The notes below the pieces were generated by a model that saw nothing but the letters and a program-made list of their open reading frames with translations, was not told the origin of the DNA and ran no database searches. A program made the translations under genes and the position numbers. Of a DNA stretch of 64,000 nt, positions 36,276 through 45,614 are shown one piece after another; position 1 is the first letter of the stretch, and the number at the start of each line of letters is the position of its first letter. The stretch spans positions 62,001 through 126,000 of the forward strand of contig NZ_JAJGRC010000001.1 in assembly GCF_020786625.1 (NCBI RefSeq), given 5' to 3'. The stretch comes from Salinicoccus sp. RF5. Lineage in GTDB: Bacteria > Bacillota > Bacilli > Staphylococcales > Salinicoccaceae.

Positions 36276-36839
36276 ATGGATTGGCAGATAATTTTGTATA
36301 TTGCCGCAGGTGTTGCTGCTATTGCCTTCCTGATTCTTTGTATCGCTTTGGCGGTCGTACTGTTCTCAGTCAAAAAGAATCTGGATCATGTAGCGAAGAC
36401 ACTTGATGGAGTAGAAGGACAAATTCAAGGTATCACAAGAGAGTCGACAGACCTCCTGCATAAGACGAACCGTCTTGCAGAGGATGTGCAGGGTAAATCT
36501 GCAAAACTCAATTCCGTTGTGGATGCTGTACAAGGTATCGGACATTCCATGAATAACTTGAACTCTTCTGTAGATAGGGTGACGAATTCAATCACTCACA
36601 ACATATCACAGAATGAAGATAAGATTTCCCAAGTTGTACAATGGTCCAATGTTGCAATGGAAGTTGCCGACAAATGGCAGATGAGACAGAAGCGCAACAG
36701 TGCTTTCAACACCAAGTATTCCACAACAGCCGAGAATGACCCGGATAATCTGCCGGTAGCTGTAAACCAGTCGGTGACGACGAACGATAATCTTGATGAA
36801 GATCGTGTGAACGCCGGACTCGACAACGACAGCAAATAA
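36276..36839 (+). CDS. ytxG: DUF948 protein, YtxG-like
   Basis: 187 residues. One N-terminal transmembrane helix (about 5-31) precedes a long alpha-helical region (LDHVAKTLDGVEGQIQGITREST...), the pattern of DUF948 proteins, and a polar C-terminus. In Bacillus ytxG is next to the general stress gene ytxH; the same pairing here, behind a SigB-like site, suggests an envelope stress role, mechanism unknown. Confidence 0.85.
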   Translation: MDWQIILYIAAGVAAIAFLILCIALAVVLFSVKKNLDHVAKTLDGVEGQIQGITRESTDLLHKTNRLAEDVQGKSAKLNSVVDAVQGIGHSMNNLNSSVDRVTNSITHNISQNEDKISQVVQWSNVAMEVADKWQMRQKRNSAFNTKYSTTAENDPDNLPVAVNQSVTTNDNLDEDRVNAGLDNDSK

Positions 36840-36853
36840 GGGGAGGTTCTTAT

Positions 36854-37330
36854 ATGGAAACCTATAACCGTGACAGGCACCTGCATGGTGTCGAAGAATA
36901 CGAGGAACAGGTCAATCAGACGACCGGAAGGGATTTCTCCATCGGTCTCGCCATCGGCCTGCTTGTCGGAACGGTCGGCGGCCTGTTGCTTGCACCAAAA
37001 TCCGGGGATGCGCTGAGGGATGATATTACAGAGCAGACCCAGAAGCTGTCCAAGAGCAAGGATGGCGGCAATGCAGAAGACGGAAACTTCAAGGAGAAGA
37101 TCCAGGAAAAGACCGATCAGCTGCGTGATAAGGTAGAAGACAAGAAAGGCGACATTTCAGCCAAGAAGGGTGAAATGGATGAGAAGAAAAGGGTGAAATC
37201 CCTCGACGAATCTGCTGTCAAGGCTCAGAAGGATGCGATCCAGGAAGAAGTCAAGGAACCGCAGACAGATGATCCAAGAACGGTGGATATGTCGAAATAC
37301 GCCGAAAAGCTTGACGACGACAAGAAATAG
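36854..37330 (+). CDS. ytxH: YtxH-family general stress protein
   Basis: 158 residues. A glycine-rich hydrophobic segment (FSIGLAIGLLVGTVGGLLLAPKSG, in part) near 30-55 is the YtxH hallmark, followed by GDALRDDI and a long charged helical tail rich in Lys and Glu. Family members are SigB-dependent stress proteins in Bacillus; no enzymatic motif is present. It follows ytxG by 14 bases with GGGGAGG as ribosome site, then ends in a hairpin. Confidence 0.88.
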   Translation: METYNRDRHLHGVEEYEEQVNQTTGRDFSIGLAIGLLVGTVGGLLLAPKSGDALRDDITEQTQKLSKSKDGGNAEDGNFKEKIQEKTDQLRDKVEDKKGDISAKKGEMDEKKRVKSLDESAVKAQKDAIQEEVKEPQTDDPRTVDMSKYAEKLDDDKK

Positions 37331-37354
37331 TAATAACATGATATCATTATTTTT

Positions 37355-37385
37355 CAACCACATGTTCCGGCATGTGGTTGATTTT
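37355..37385 (+). terminator. Terminator after ytxH
   Basis: CAACCACATG and CATGTGGTTG form a 10-bp stem with a 6-base loop, followed by ATTTTG. The T-tract is short. Confidence 0.6.
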
Positions 37386-37399
37386 GTGAGGTGGACGCT

Positions 37400-38419
37400 A
37401 TGACCGGAAATGATGATTTGGACAGGGAAAAGCTGATGGAGATCGATACGGCCTTACTGGAGCTCCTGGATTCACGGGCTGCAGTAACCGGTCCTGTCGA
37501 GAAGAGGGTGGACAATGCGGAATATTACAGCAGACTGCTTTCTGAGTACGAAGGCGCATACGACACCGCTTTCATACAGGCTTTGCTGGAGGATCTGACG
37601 GATGCATCCTCACGGCAGGCGGATGCACAAGAGCCACCGCCCCTGCTCGTATCGAGAGCACATCAGAGTGAAGATACGATCGTCAGGATAGGAGAAGCCG
37701 AAATCGGCGGGAGCGAGCCTGCACATATATTCGGCCCCTGCTCAGTGGAATCCTACAGCCAGGTTGCGGAAGTGGCATCAGACCTTAAACGGAAGGGATT
37801 GAAGATGATCCGGGGTGGGGCATTCAAACCTCGCACTTCACCATACGACTTCCAGGGGCTGGGGCAGGAAGGCCTCGAAATACTGCTGGAAATAAAAAAG
37901 GCGCATGGGCTTGCAGTGGTCAGTGAAATCGTCGCTCCGGAACATGTCAACCTGGCAGAGCCCCATCTGGATGCCTTCCAGATTGGTGCCAGGAATATGC
38001 AGAATTTTGAACTGCTCAAGGCAGTCGGGCGCTCCAGCAAGCCGGTGATACTGAAGCGGGGCATGAGTGCCACTATAGAAGAGTTCCTCTATGCCGCCGA
38101 GTATATATTGGCTGAAGGCAATGGCAATGTCGTCTTTTGCGAGCGGGGTATACGGACATATGAAAAGAGTACAAGGAACACATTGGACATCTCGGCTGTG
38201 CCCCTGCTCAAGCAGGCGAGCCACCTGCCTGTCCTGGTGGATGTCACACATTCCACAGGCAGGAAGGAGATTATGGCCGATTGTGCCAAAGCAGCGCTTG
38301 CAGCAGGTGCTGACGGAATAATGGCCGAAGTCCATCCGGATCCGGCCACGGCTCTAAGCGACAGGGCCCAGCAGATGTCCCTTGAGGAATTCGATAAATT
38401 TCATTTAAGTATCATTTAA
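37400..38419 (+). CDS. aroA: 3-deoxy-7-phosphoheptulonate synthase with a divergent chorismate-mutase-like N-terminus
   Basis: 339 residues from ATG 37400 (GAGGTG upstream). Residues 85-339 are the type I beta DAHP synthase, with GPCSVES, MIRGGAFKPRTSPYDFQG, QIGARNMQNF, LKRGMSATIEE and HSTGRKE; it joins PEP and erythrose-4-phosphate to begin aromatic synthesis. Residues 7-75 occupy the place of an AroQ mutase: Arg9 and Arg26 match, but the RE pair of the usual Y-D-P-x-RE segment is not recognisable. The domain may serve only for feedback by chorismate or prephenate. It lies between ytxH and ccpA as in Bacillus. Confidence 0.9.
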   Translation: MTGNDDLDREKLMEIDTALLELLDSRAAVTGPVEKRVDNAEYYSRLLSEYEGAYDTAFIQALLEDLTDASSRQADAQEPPPLLVSRAHQSEDTIVRIGEAEIGGSEPAHIFGPCSVESYSQVAEVASDLKRKGLKMIRGGAFKPRTSPYDFQGLGQEGLEILLEIKKAHGLAVVSEIVAPEHVNLAEPHLDAFQIGARNMQNFELLKAVGRSSKPVILKRGMSATIEEFLYAAEYILAEGNGNVVFCERGIRTYEKSTRNTLDISAVPLLKQASHLPVLVDVTHSTGRKEIMADCAKAALAAGADGIMAEVHPDPATALSDRAQQMSLEEFDKFHLSII

Positions 38420-38421
38420 GA

Positions 38422-38451
38422 ATGACGAAACTTTGGTATTCATGTTATTAT
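38422..38451 (+). promoter_or_regulatory. Putative promoter of ccpA
   Basis: ATGACG (38422-38427) and TATTAT (38446-38451) with 18-base spacing, just before the cre site. Confidence 0.45.
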
Positions 38452-38456
38452 AGTAC

Positions 38457-38470
38457 AAAAAGCGCTTTCA
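38457..38470 (+). promoter_or_regulatory. cre site in the ccpA leader
   Basis: AAAAAGCGCTTTCA matches 12 of 14 bases of the ideal palindrome TGAAAGCGCTTTCA. It lies about 10-15 bases after the -10 element and 20 bases before ccpA, where bound CcpA could block its own transcription. Confidence 0.75.
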
Positions 38471-38490
38471 AAAGCGTGCGGGGGTGCAAT

Positions 38491-39480
38491 ATGACGGTTA
38501 CCATATATGATGTTGCCAGAGAGGCCAAAGTATCCATGGCAACAGTTTCCAGAGTGCTTAACGGAAATCCCAACGTGAAGCCGGAAACAAGAAAAAAGGT
38601 TAAAGATGTTATAGAAAGGCTGGACTATCGTCCAAATGCTGTGGCGCGAGGTCTCGCAAGCAAGAAGACGACGACTGTCGGCGTCATCATTCCGGATATT
38701 TCAAACTTGTATTATTCCTCTTTGGCCCGTGGCCTGGATGACATTGCAGAGATGTACAACTATCAGATCATCATCACGAACACAGACAATGATCCAGCCA
38801 AGGAAAGGGATGCCTTCCTTGGCCTTGTCAGCAAGCAGGTAGACGGCATCGTCTTCCTGGGCGGGGCATTGAATGACGAGACGCTCAATGATATAAAGAG
38901 CTCACACCTTCCTGTCGTCATATGCGGCACCAGTGAAAAGGATGAAAATATGCCATCGGTGAACATCGACTACTTTGAAGCCATCAAGGAAGCTGCATCC
39001 AAATTCCTTGAAGAAGGAGCTGACAAGATCGCCTTCGTCAAAGGGTCGTATTCGGAACAGCTGGAACGCCACATCGAAGAAGGCATAAAGGCAGCTTATC
39101 AGGATCAGGGCAGGAACTTCGATGAACAGTATCTTCTTTCTGCAGCGGCAGACTACCAGTCCGGTAAATCCCTGTTCTCCAAAATTCGTGAGCTGAAGGC
39201 GGACGTCATCGTTACAATGAGTGATGAAACGGCAATCGGGGTACTACACGGCGCGATGGATCACAACGTCCAGGTGCCTGAGGAACTGCAGATCATGAGC
39301 TGCAGCAATACACGACTCGTGAATATGGTGCGGCCGCCGCTGTCCAGTGTAGCACTGCCGCTGTATGATATCGGTGCTGTCGGCATGCGTCTGCTGACCA
39401 AATACATGAATGAAGAGACGGTGGAAGAGGCGAATGTCATCCTTCCATACAAAATTGAATATCGTTCGACAACGAAATAA
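38491..39480 (+). CDS. ccpA: Catabolite control protein A
   Basis: 329 residues from ATG 38491, matching the normal CcpA length; the frame is open upstream but the GGGGGTG site and start align with family proteins. The LacI-type helix-turn-helix is at 3-24 (VTIYDVAREAKVSMATVSRVLNG) and the hinge is DYRPNAVARGLASKKTTTVGVI. With HPr-Ser-P it binds cre sites to repress or activate carbon genes. A cre site in its own leader suggests autoregulation. Confidence 0.97.
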   Translation: MTVTIYDVAREAKVSMATVSRVLNGNPNVKPETRKKVKDVIERLDYRPNAVARGLASKKTTTVGVIIPDISNLYYSSLARGLDDIAEMYNYQIIITNTDNDPAKERDAFLGLVSKQVDGIVFLGGALNDETLNDIKSSHLPVVICGTSEKDENMPSVNIDYFEAIKEAASKFLEEGADKIAFVKGSYSEQLERHIEEGIKAAYQDQGRNFDEQYLLSAAADYQSGKSLFSKIRELKADVIVTMSDETAIGVLHGAMDHNVQVPEELQIMSCSNTRLVNMVRPPLSSVALPLYDIGAVGMRLLTKYMNEETVEEANVILPYKIEYRSTTK

Positions 39481-39481
39481 G

Positions 39482-39513
39482 AAAAGACGGACTCTACAGA
39501 GTCCGTCTTTTTT
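39482..39513. terminator. Bidirectional terminator between ccpA and acuC
   Basis: AAAAGACGGACTCT and its complement AGAGTCCGTCTTTT form a long stem, with a T-run. The genes converge. Confidence 0.85.
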
Positions 39514-39533
39514 TGTTTGTCGTGCTCTAAGAA

Positions 39534-40685
39534 TCACTGCTCCTCCAGATGGAGCATGGCCCGAGTAAGCATGCTGCGATTTTTTTCGCTGATTTCCTCA
39601 CGTCGGGGAATTTCGTTGTAGTCCGTCAGCACATCCTCCCAATTTTCAGGAAAGTCCACGGGGCTTTTTGGCCCGTACTGATCCATGAAATCCTCCGGCA
39701 AAGGACCGCGTGGTGCAGGCGCCCCGATCATGCTGAGCCATATCTGTGCCCACATGCGGGGGACGACCTGCCATATGTTATAGCCGCCGCCTCCGACAGC
39801 AATCCATTTGCCATCCGTATACTTGTCCGCCATTTCGTTGACGAAACGTGGGATCTCCTCGAAAGTTTTGGAAGTCAGTGCAAGGTGCGTCATCGGATCC
39901 CTGAAATGGGCATCGACGCCATTCTGGCTGAATATCACGTCCGGCTGGAATTTCTTGATTGCCGCCTCGAGCGTTTCCTTGAATATTTCCAGGAAGGAGT
40001 CATCTTCAGTGAATGCATCGATGGGGAGATTTACTGAAAATCCGAACCCTTCTTCTGTTCCCCGCTCAGTCAGGCTGCCTGTGCCGGGGAACAGGTAGCG
40101 TCCTGTTTCATGGATGGAGTAGGTCATGACTTCATTCGTATCATAGAAGATCCATTGCACACCGTCGCCATGATGGGCGTCCGTATCTATATAGAGTACG
40201 CGTTTGCCGTACTTCTTCCGGATGTGTTCTATGGCAACGGCTGAATCATTATAGATGCAGAAGCCGCTTGCGCGTCCACTGAAGCCATGATGAAGGCCTC
40301 CGGCAAGGCTCAGCGCCTTATCCGTCCGTCCGTCCATTACAGCCTCCACAGCGCTCAATGTGGCGCCCACAAGCATTCGGCTCTTCTCATGCATCCCTTC
40401 GAAACTCGGGGTGTCCTCCGTATTGAGGCCGTAGCTCTCCATCTTTTCTTCAGACAGTTTTCCCTCGCCGGCAAGCTTTACGGCTTCGATGAAGTCCTTC
40501 TTGTGGACGAGTTCGAGTTCCGCATCAGTCGCTTCACGCGGCCTGATGATGTCAGAGGCGCTGAGATGACCCGACGCCATCAGTAGATCGGTCGTCATCT
40601 TCAGCCGCATCTGGTTGAAGGGGTGTTTGGAATGGAACCGGTATTTGAGCAATGAATCATCATATACATAAAGTGGACTGGTCAT
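39534..40685 (-). CDS. acuC: Histone-deacetylase-like protein AcuC
   Basis: 383 residues of the class I deacetylase fold. Zinc and catalytic residues appear in GGLHHGF, DTDAHHGDGVQ, FSQNGVDAHFRDP and GGGGYN. AcuC removes acetyl groups from acetyl-CoA synthetase (AcsA), reversing AcuA. It overlaps acuB by 4 bases and forms the operon acuA-acuB-acuC on the minus strand. Confidence 0.95.
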   Translation of the reverse strand: MTSPLYVYDDSLLKYRFHSKHPFNQMRLKMTTDLLMASGHLSASDIIRPREATDAELELVHKKDFIEAVKLAGEGKLSEEKMESYGLNTEDTPSFEGMHEKSRMLVGATLSAVEAVMDGRTDKALSLAGGLHHGFSGRASGFCIYNDSAVAIEHIRKKYGKRVLYIDTDAHHGDGVQWIFYDTNEVMTYSIHETGRYLFPGTGSLTERGTEEGFGFSVNLPIDAFTEDDSFLEIFKETLEAAIKKFQPDVIFSQNGVDAHFRDPMTHLALTSKTFEEIPRFVNEMADKYTDGKWIAVGGGGYNIWQVVPRMWAQIWLSMIGAPAPRGPLPEDFMDQYGPKSPVDFPENWEDVLTDYNEIPRREEISEKNRSMLTRAMLHLEEQ

Positions 40686-41323
40686 TGGCCCATCTGCGAA
40701 GGTTCGAGCACGGTGAACCCTCTGTCTTTGAGTGTATCGATGGCTTTTCTCGGATTCATCGCCTGTACCCGCAGTACGATTGTCTTGAACCCCTTCTTCT
40801 CCTTATTCCTATATACGGAGATGCTCACTATCTTTATATTGAGCTCCTTGAAGACCCTGCCGATATCATAGATGACGCCGGTGCGGTCCTCGACTTCAAC
40901 TTCTATAATCGAACCAGGTTCCGTAATGCCGGTCAGCTCGAGATAGGTATTGAGCATGTCCTTCTGGGTGATAATGCCTACAATCTTTCCGTTCCTGAGG
41001 ACGGGTATCGCCCCGATGGCATAATGATAGAAATCAAGTGCAATTTCTTCGACGAAATCCAGGGGATGGCAATAGGTCACCCGCTTGCGCATGATTCTGG
41101 ATAAGGGCACCTTCAGTGTAAAATCGGGATCATTATCCGAGAGTACGGAAGGCAGTGTAAGTTTGATGTCCCGGTCGGAGACGATGCCGACCAGATTCTC
41201 CTCTTCATCAATAAGCGGTATGTGACGGAAAGAGTAGGTGCTCATCATATTCATTGCATCTTCAATCGTGTGTTCGGGCGTCAGCGTCCGGACCGGGCTG
41301 GTCATGATTCTTTCAACTAGCAT
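40682..41323 (-). CDS. acuB: AcuB, CBS-domain plus ACT-domain protein
   Basis: 213 residues. Two CBS motifs at the N-terminus (MTSPVRTLTPEHTIEDAMNMM and RVTYCHPLDFVEEIALDFYHY, in part) are followed by an ACT-like domain (IEVEVEDRTGVIYDIGRVF). CBS pairs usually bind adenine nucleotides, so it may sense energy charge. It belongs to the acetoin/acetate acu operon, but its exact role is not established. Confidence 0.9.
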   Translation of the reverse strand: MLVERIMTSPVRTLTPEHTIEDAMNMMSTYSFRHIPLIDEEENLVGIVSDRDIKLTLPSVLSDNDPDFTLKVPLSRIMRKRVTYCHPLDFVEEIALDFYHYAIGAIPVLRNGKIVGIITQKDMLNTYLELTGITEPGSIIEVEVEDRTGVIYDIGRVFKELNIKIVSISVYRNKEKKGFKTIVLRVQAMNPRKAIDTLKDRGFTVLEPSQMGQ

Positions 41324-41333
41324 TTCTCTCCTC

Positions 41334-41966
41334 CTAGAAAAAAAAGCGGTTTTTAAATCTCAGCTTATCAAAAGCCATCATCTGTTCCTCTTTGATGTTC
41401 CTGCCGATACGCGCCATGAGTGTATTGGCGGGATGACCCGTGATTTCGGGGTCGTTCGTCTGGAAAACCTCGAATCCGGCACTTGCCATCAGTCTGATCA
41501 TCAGGTCCTTGTATTCATATACATCGAGCCCGCTGTTCTTCAGGTCCCAATGCCAGTAGTATTCTGTAGTGATGATGATATAATTTTCCATGAATTCATC
41601 TTGCATGGACATTTTGAGCAGGCGCTTGCCGAGGCCGAAACCTCGGTATTCCAGGCTTACCTCGACGGCCCCGAGTTCCATGATATAGGGAAGATTGCCA
41701 TCAGACCAGCGCTCCATCGGATCCGGATGAAGGTATGTGACATATCCGATGATATGCTCGTCCTCCCTGATGATTAATATTCTACCTTCTTCCAGGTCGG
41801 CGATTTCCTTTATCGCTTCGAACTGCTCGATCGGCGGACGGAAAGCATCAAGACCATCATCAAATGTGTAGCCGGAAAGCTCTTTGGCGGTCAAAGGTCC
41901 CTCAAGGATGAACGTGTGGTTTTCCGCCTCGTACTCTTCTTTATAATAAGTCTTTATATGATGCAA
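41334..41966 (-). CDS. acuA: Acetyltransferase AcuA (AcsA acetylating enzyme)
   Basis: 210 residues. The GNAT acetyl-CoA-binding segment is EVSLEYRGFGLGKRLL (R-G-x-G-x-G/K type). AcuA acetylates a lysine of AcsA and so switches off acetate activation. It lies first in acuABC and is divergent from acsA, a compact regulatory arrangement. GGAGGG stands 11 bases before the ATG at 41966. Confidence 0.92.
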   Translation of the reverse strand: MHHIKTYYKEEYEAENHTFILEGPLTAKELSGYTFDDGLDAFRPPIEQFEAIKEIADLEEGRILIIREDEHIIGYVTYLHPDPMERWSDGNLPYIMELGAVEVSLEYRGFGLGKRLLKMSMQDEFMENYIIITTEYYWHWDLKNSGLDVYEYKDLMIRLMASAGFEVFQTNDPEITGHPANTLMARIGRNIKEEQMMAFDKLRFKNRFFF

Positions 41967-41999
41967 AAAGAAGCCCTCCTGGATTTTATTTGAATTATT

Positions 42000-42029
42000 T
42001 TGAAAAATGGTTCTATTCTATTATATAAT
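42000..42029 (+). promoter_or_regulatory. Putative SigA promoter of acsA
   Basis: TTGAAA (42000-42005) and TATAAT (42024-42029), 18 bases apart, 42 bases before the acsA start. No cre site is visible in the acuA-acsA gap. Confidence 0.65.
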
Positions 42030-42070
42030 AAGAAGTGTAAAAGAGAAAACACAAAAGGGGAGTTATTATT

Positions 42071-43783
42071 ATGAAGGTAGAACTTTACGAAGCAACAGAT
42101 CAGAATCCTAACTTGAAGGATTATGACGAGGCGGTGAAAAACCATGATTGGAAAGAAGTGGAGAAGCAATTCTCCTGGTACGAAACAGGAAAATACAACA
42201 TGGCCTATGAATGCATAGACAGGCATGTCGATGACGGTCGTGGTGATAAAGTCGCACTTCACTATAAAAACGGAGACCAGAAACTCTCATATACATTCGA
42301 GGACATGAAAAAAGCATCAAACAAGGCAGCCAATGTCCTTCGCGATGAGGCAGGCGTCGAAAAAGGGGACCGTGTATTCATCTTCATGGCGAGGAGTCCT
42401 GAGCTCTACTTCTCACTGCTCGGTGCACTGAAGATCGGTGCAATCGTAGGACCGCTTTTCGAAGCATTCATGGAAAAGGCGGTAAGGGATCGTCTCGAGA
42501 ACAGTGATGCGAAAGTCATCATTACGACACCTGAACTGCTGCCGAGAATTCCGGTGGATGATCTGCCGAACCTCGAAAAAGTCGTTGTCGTCGGTGATGG
42601 GTCCGATGATAAATACATCGATTTCGATAAAAGCTTCGAGCAGGCGAGCGATGAATTCGAAATAGAATGGCTCGACAAGGAAGATGGACTGATCCTGCAC
42701 TATACAAGTGGTTCGACAGGACAGCCTAAAGGTGTGCTCCATGTCCAGTATGCGATGGTACAGCACTATATTTCCGGCAAATATGTACTGGACCTCAAAG
42801 AAGATGATGTCTACTGGTGTACAGCAGACCCGGGCTGGGTTACAGGTACATCCTACGGTATATTCGCACCTTGGCTGAATGGCGCAACGAATGTCGTGGT
42901 CGGGGGCCGGTTCTCTCCTGAATCATGGTATGGTGCCATCCAGGACTTGAACGTCACCATCTGGTACAGTGCACCGACTGCATTCCGCATGCTGATGGGT
43001 GCAGGGGATGAGATCGTCAACGACTATGACCTATCTTCACTCCGTCATGTACTCTCCGTCGGAGAGCCGCTCAACCCGGAAGTCGTGAAGTGGGGAATGA
43101 AGGTGTTCAACCTGAGAATCCACGATACTTGGTGGATGACTGAAACAGGGGCGCACATGATCGTCAACATGCCTGCTATGGACATTAAAGGTGGGTCAAT
43201 GGGTAAACCACTGCCGGGTGTTGAAGCGGCAATCATCGACGATGAAGGCAATGAGCTTCCGGCAAACCGCATGGGCAACCTGGCGATGAAGCGGGGCTGG
43301 CCTGCGATGATGCGCAAGATATGGAAGAACGACGCCAAGTACGATTCCTACTTCATCGGCGACTGGTATGTATCCGGTGACTCCGCCTATAAGGATGAAG
43401 ATGGCTACTACTGGTTCCAGGGCCGTGTGGATGATGTCATCATGACCGCCGGTGAGCGTGTTGGACCATTCGAAATAGAATCCAAGCTCGTGGAGCATCC
43501 AGCGGTACAGGAAGCAGGGGTGATCGGCAAGCCGGATCCCGTACGTGGTGAAATCGTCAAGGCATTCATCGCGCTCAGGGAAGGCAACGAGCCGACGGAT
43601 GAACTGAAGGAAGAAATCCGTAAATATGTCAAGGAAGGCCTTGCAGCACATGCTGCTCCAAGAGAGATAGAATTCAAGGATAAGCTGCCTAAGACAAGAA
43701 GTGGTAAGATCATGCGCCGCGTGCTGAAAGCATGGGAGCTGGACCTGCCGACAGGCGACCTGTCATCCATGGATGACGATTAA
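42071..43783 (+). CDS. acsA: Acetyl-coenzyme A synthetase
   Basis: 570 residues. It activates acetate with ATP and CoA. The P-loop-like YTSGSTGQPKG, the WWMTETGAHMIVN adenine motif, the GDSAYKDEDGYYWFQGRVDDVI hinge region and the C-terminal PKTRSGKIMRR (the acetylatable lysine) are present. This last lysine is the expected target of AcuA and AcuC, encoded divergently. GGGGAG precedes the ATG. Confidence 0.97.
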   Translation: MKVELYEATDQNPNLKDYDEAVKNHDWKEVEKQFSWYETGKYNMAYECIDRHVDDGRGDKVALHYKNGDQKLSYTFEDMKKASNKAANVLRDEAGVEKGDRVFIFMARSPELYFSLLGALKIGAIVGPLFEAFMEKAVRDRLENSDAKVIITTPELLPRIPVDDLPNLEKVVVVGDGSDDKYIDFDKSFEQASDEFEIEWLDKEDGLILHYTSGSTGQPKGVLHVQYAMVQHYISGKYVLDLKEDDVYWCTADPGWVTGTSYGIFAPWLNGATNVVVGGRFSPESWYGAIQDLNVTIWYSAPTAFRMLMGAGDEIVNDYDLSSLRHVLSVGEPLNPEVVKWGMKVFNLRIHDTWWMTETGAHMIVNMPAMDIKGGSMGKPLPGVEAAIIDDEGNELPANRMGNLAMKRGWPAMMRKIWKNDAKYDSYFIGDWYVSGDSAYKDEDGYYWFQGRVDDVIMTAGERVGPFEIESKLVEHPAVQEAGVIGKPDPVRGEIVKAFIALREGNEPTDELKEEIRKYVKEGLAAHAAPREIEFKDKLPKTRSGKIMRRVLKAWELDLPTGDLSSMDDD

Positions 43784-43791
43784 AAAACTTG

Positions 43792-43825
43792 ATTGCCCCT
43801 AATAAATATTAGGGGCAATTTTCTG
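43792..43825 (+). terminator. acsA terminator
   Basis: ATTGCCCCTAAT and ATTAGGGGCAAT flank a short A+T loop; TTTTCTGTTT follows. Confidence 0.8.
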
Positions 43826-43881
43826 TTTATTATGGCATAATGGAAGGGTAGGAATCTTAATAATAAAAAGGAGATGACGTA

Positions 43882-45549
43882 GTGGCACATTTGACAGACC
43901 AGGAAATCGCTGCTCAGGCAGACATCAAACCCATCGAGGGAATTGCAGAAAAGGCGGGCATTCCGCATGATGCTTTGGAGATGTATGGAAAATATAAGGC
44001 AAAAGTCGACATACATAAGATTGAAGGCAAAGAAAAGCAGTCCAAAGTCGTACTCGTATCTGCAATGAACCCGACACCGGCAGGTGAAGGCAAGTCCACT
44101 TGTACAGTCGGATTGGCTGATGCGTTCAACCAGCTCGAAAAGAATGTAATGGTGGCGCTCCGCGAACCATCCCTCGGCCCGGTTATGGGCATCAAGGGCG
44201 GCGCGACAGGCGGCGGCCGTGCACAGGTACTTCCTATGGAGGAGATCAACCTCCACTTCAATGGAGACCTGCATGCGATCACTACAGCAAACAACGCACT
44301 TTCAGCATTCATCGACAACCATATCCATCACGGGAACAAGCTGAACATCGACCCGAGACGTGTAACTTGGAAACGCGTTCTGGACATGAACGACCGCGCC
44401 CTACGCCAGGTGGTAGTCGGACTCGGTGGACCGACACGCGGTGTGCCGAGGGAAGACGGATTCGATATTACAGTGGCGAGTGAGATCATGGCAGTGCTGT
44501 GTCTTGCGAGCGACATAATCGACCTCAAGAAAAAGCTTGCTGATATCGTCATCGGCTACACTTATGACAGGGAGCCGGTTACAGTCGGACAGCTTGAAGT
44601 GCAAGGTGCACTTGCACTTCTGCTCAAGGAAGCAATCAAGCCGAACCTTGTCCAGACGATGGAAGGCACTCCAGCGCTCATCCATGGTGGGCCATTCGCG
44701 AACATTGCACACGGATGTAACTCACTCATCGCAACGAACACTGCAAGGAAACTTGCTGACATCGTCGTTACAGAATGTGGCTTCGGCTCCGACCTCGGTG
44801 GAGAGAAGTTCATGAACATCAAGGCGAGAAAAGGTGAATTCGCGCCGGATGCGATTGTACTTGTAGCAACAATCCGTGCACTCAAGATGAATGGCGGCGT
44901 AGCCAAGAAGGATCTTGGTGAAGCAAACGTGGATGCACTGAAAGAAGGCATCGCAAACCTTGAGAAGCATATCGAAAATGCACGCAAATTCGGCATCGAA
45001 CCGGTTGTTGCACTCAACGACTTCGTAACCGATACTGATGAGGAGAGGGATTTCGTCCTCAACTGGTGCAAAGATCAGAACGTAAGGGTTTCCCTGACGA
45101 AAGTATGGGAAAAAGGCGGCGAAGGTGGTAAAGACCTCGCTGAGAAAGTACTTGAAGTACTCGACGAGCCACAGAACTTCAAGCACCTTTATGAGAATGA
45201 ACTTCCGATCGACCAGAAGATCGAAAAAATCGTTACTGAAGTCTATGGTGGTGACGGTGTCATCTTCACCGACAAGGCCAAGAAGCAGCTTGCTGAAATC
45301 GATCGCCACGGTTGGGGAGACTTCCCGGTATGTATGGCGAAATCACAGTACTCCCTGAGCGATGATCCTACTCTGCTGGGCCGTCCAACAGGCTTCAAAG
45401 TTACTGTAAGGGAAGTTGTCGCCAAAGCAGGCGCAGGCTTCGTAGTAGCCCTGACAGGTGATATCATGACAATGCCTGGACTGCCTAAAGTCCCATCTGC
45501 AGTACACATGGATGTGGACGCAGATGGCAACTCCAAAGGCCTCTTCTAA
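43882..45549 (+). CDS. fhs: Formate--tetrahydrofolate ligase
   Basis: 555 residues beginning with GTG 43882 after AAAGGAGA. It makes 10-formyl-THF from formate, ATP and THF. The P-loop TPAGEGKS is at 65-72, followed by [22 protein letters not shown] and [14 protein letters not shown], all family landmarks. It stands between terminators and is transcribed alone. Confidence 0.97.
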   Translation: MAHLTDQEIAAQADIKPIEGIAEKAGIPHDALEMYGKYKAKVDIHKIEGKEKQSKVVLVSAMNPTPAGEGKSTCTVGLADAFNQLEKNVMVALREPSLGPVMGIKGGATGGGRAQVLPMEEINLHFNGDLHAITTANNALSAFIDNHIHHGNKLNIDPRRVTWKRVLDMNDRALRQVVVGLGGPTRGVPREDGFDITVASEIMAVLCLASDIIDLKKKLADIVIGYTYDREPVTVGQLEVQGALALLLKEAIKPNLVQTMEGTPALIHGGPFANIAHGCNSLIATNTARKLADIVVTECGFGSDLGGEKFMNIKARKGEFAPDAIVLVATIRALKMNGGVAKKDLGEANVDALKEGIANLEKHIENARKFGIEPVVALNDFVTDTDEERDFVLNWCKDQNVRVSLTKVWEKGGEGGKDLAEKVLEVLDEPQNFKHLYENELPIDQKIEKIVTEVYGGDGVIFTDKAKKQLAEIDRHGWGDFPVCMAKSQYSLSDDPTLLGRPTGFKVTVREVVAKAGAGFVVALTGDIMTMPGLPKVPSAVHMDVDADGNSKGLF

Positions 45550-45571
45550 GACCAAAAGAATATAGAGACAG

Positions 45572-45613
45572 AAAAATCGCCCCTATCAATTGAATTGATA
45601 GGGGCGATTTTTG
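45572..45613. terminator. Bidirectional terminator between fhs and PBP gene
   Basis: AAAAATCGCCCCTATCAAT and its complement form an almost perfect long hairpin, with A-run and T-run. It is placed between convergent genes. Confidence 0.85.
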
Positions 45614-45614
45614 G

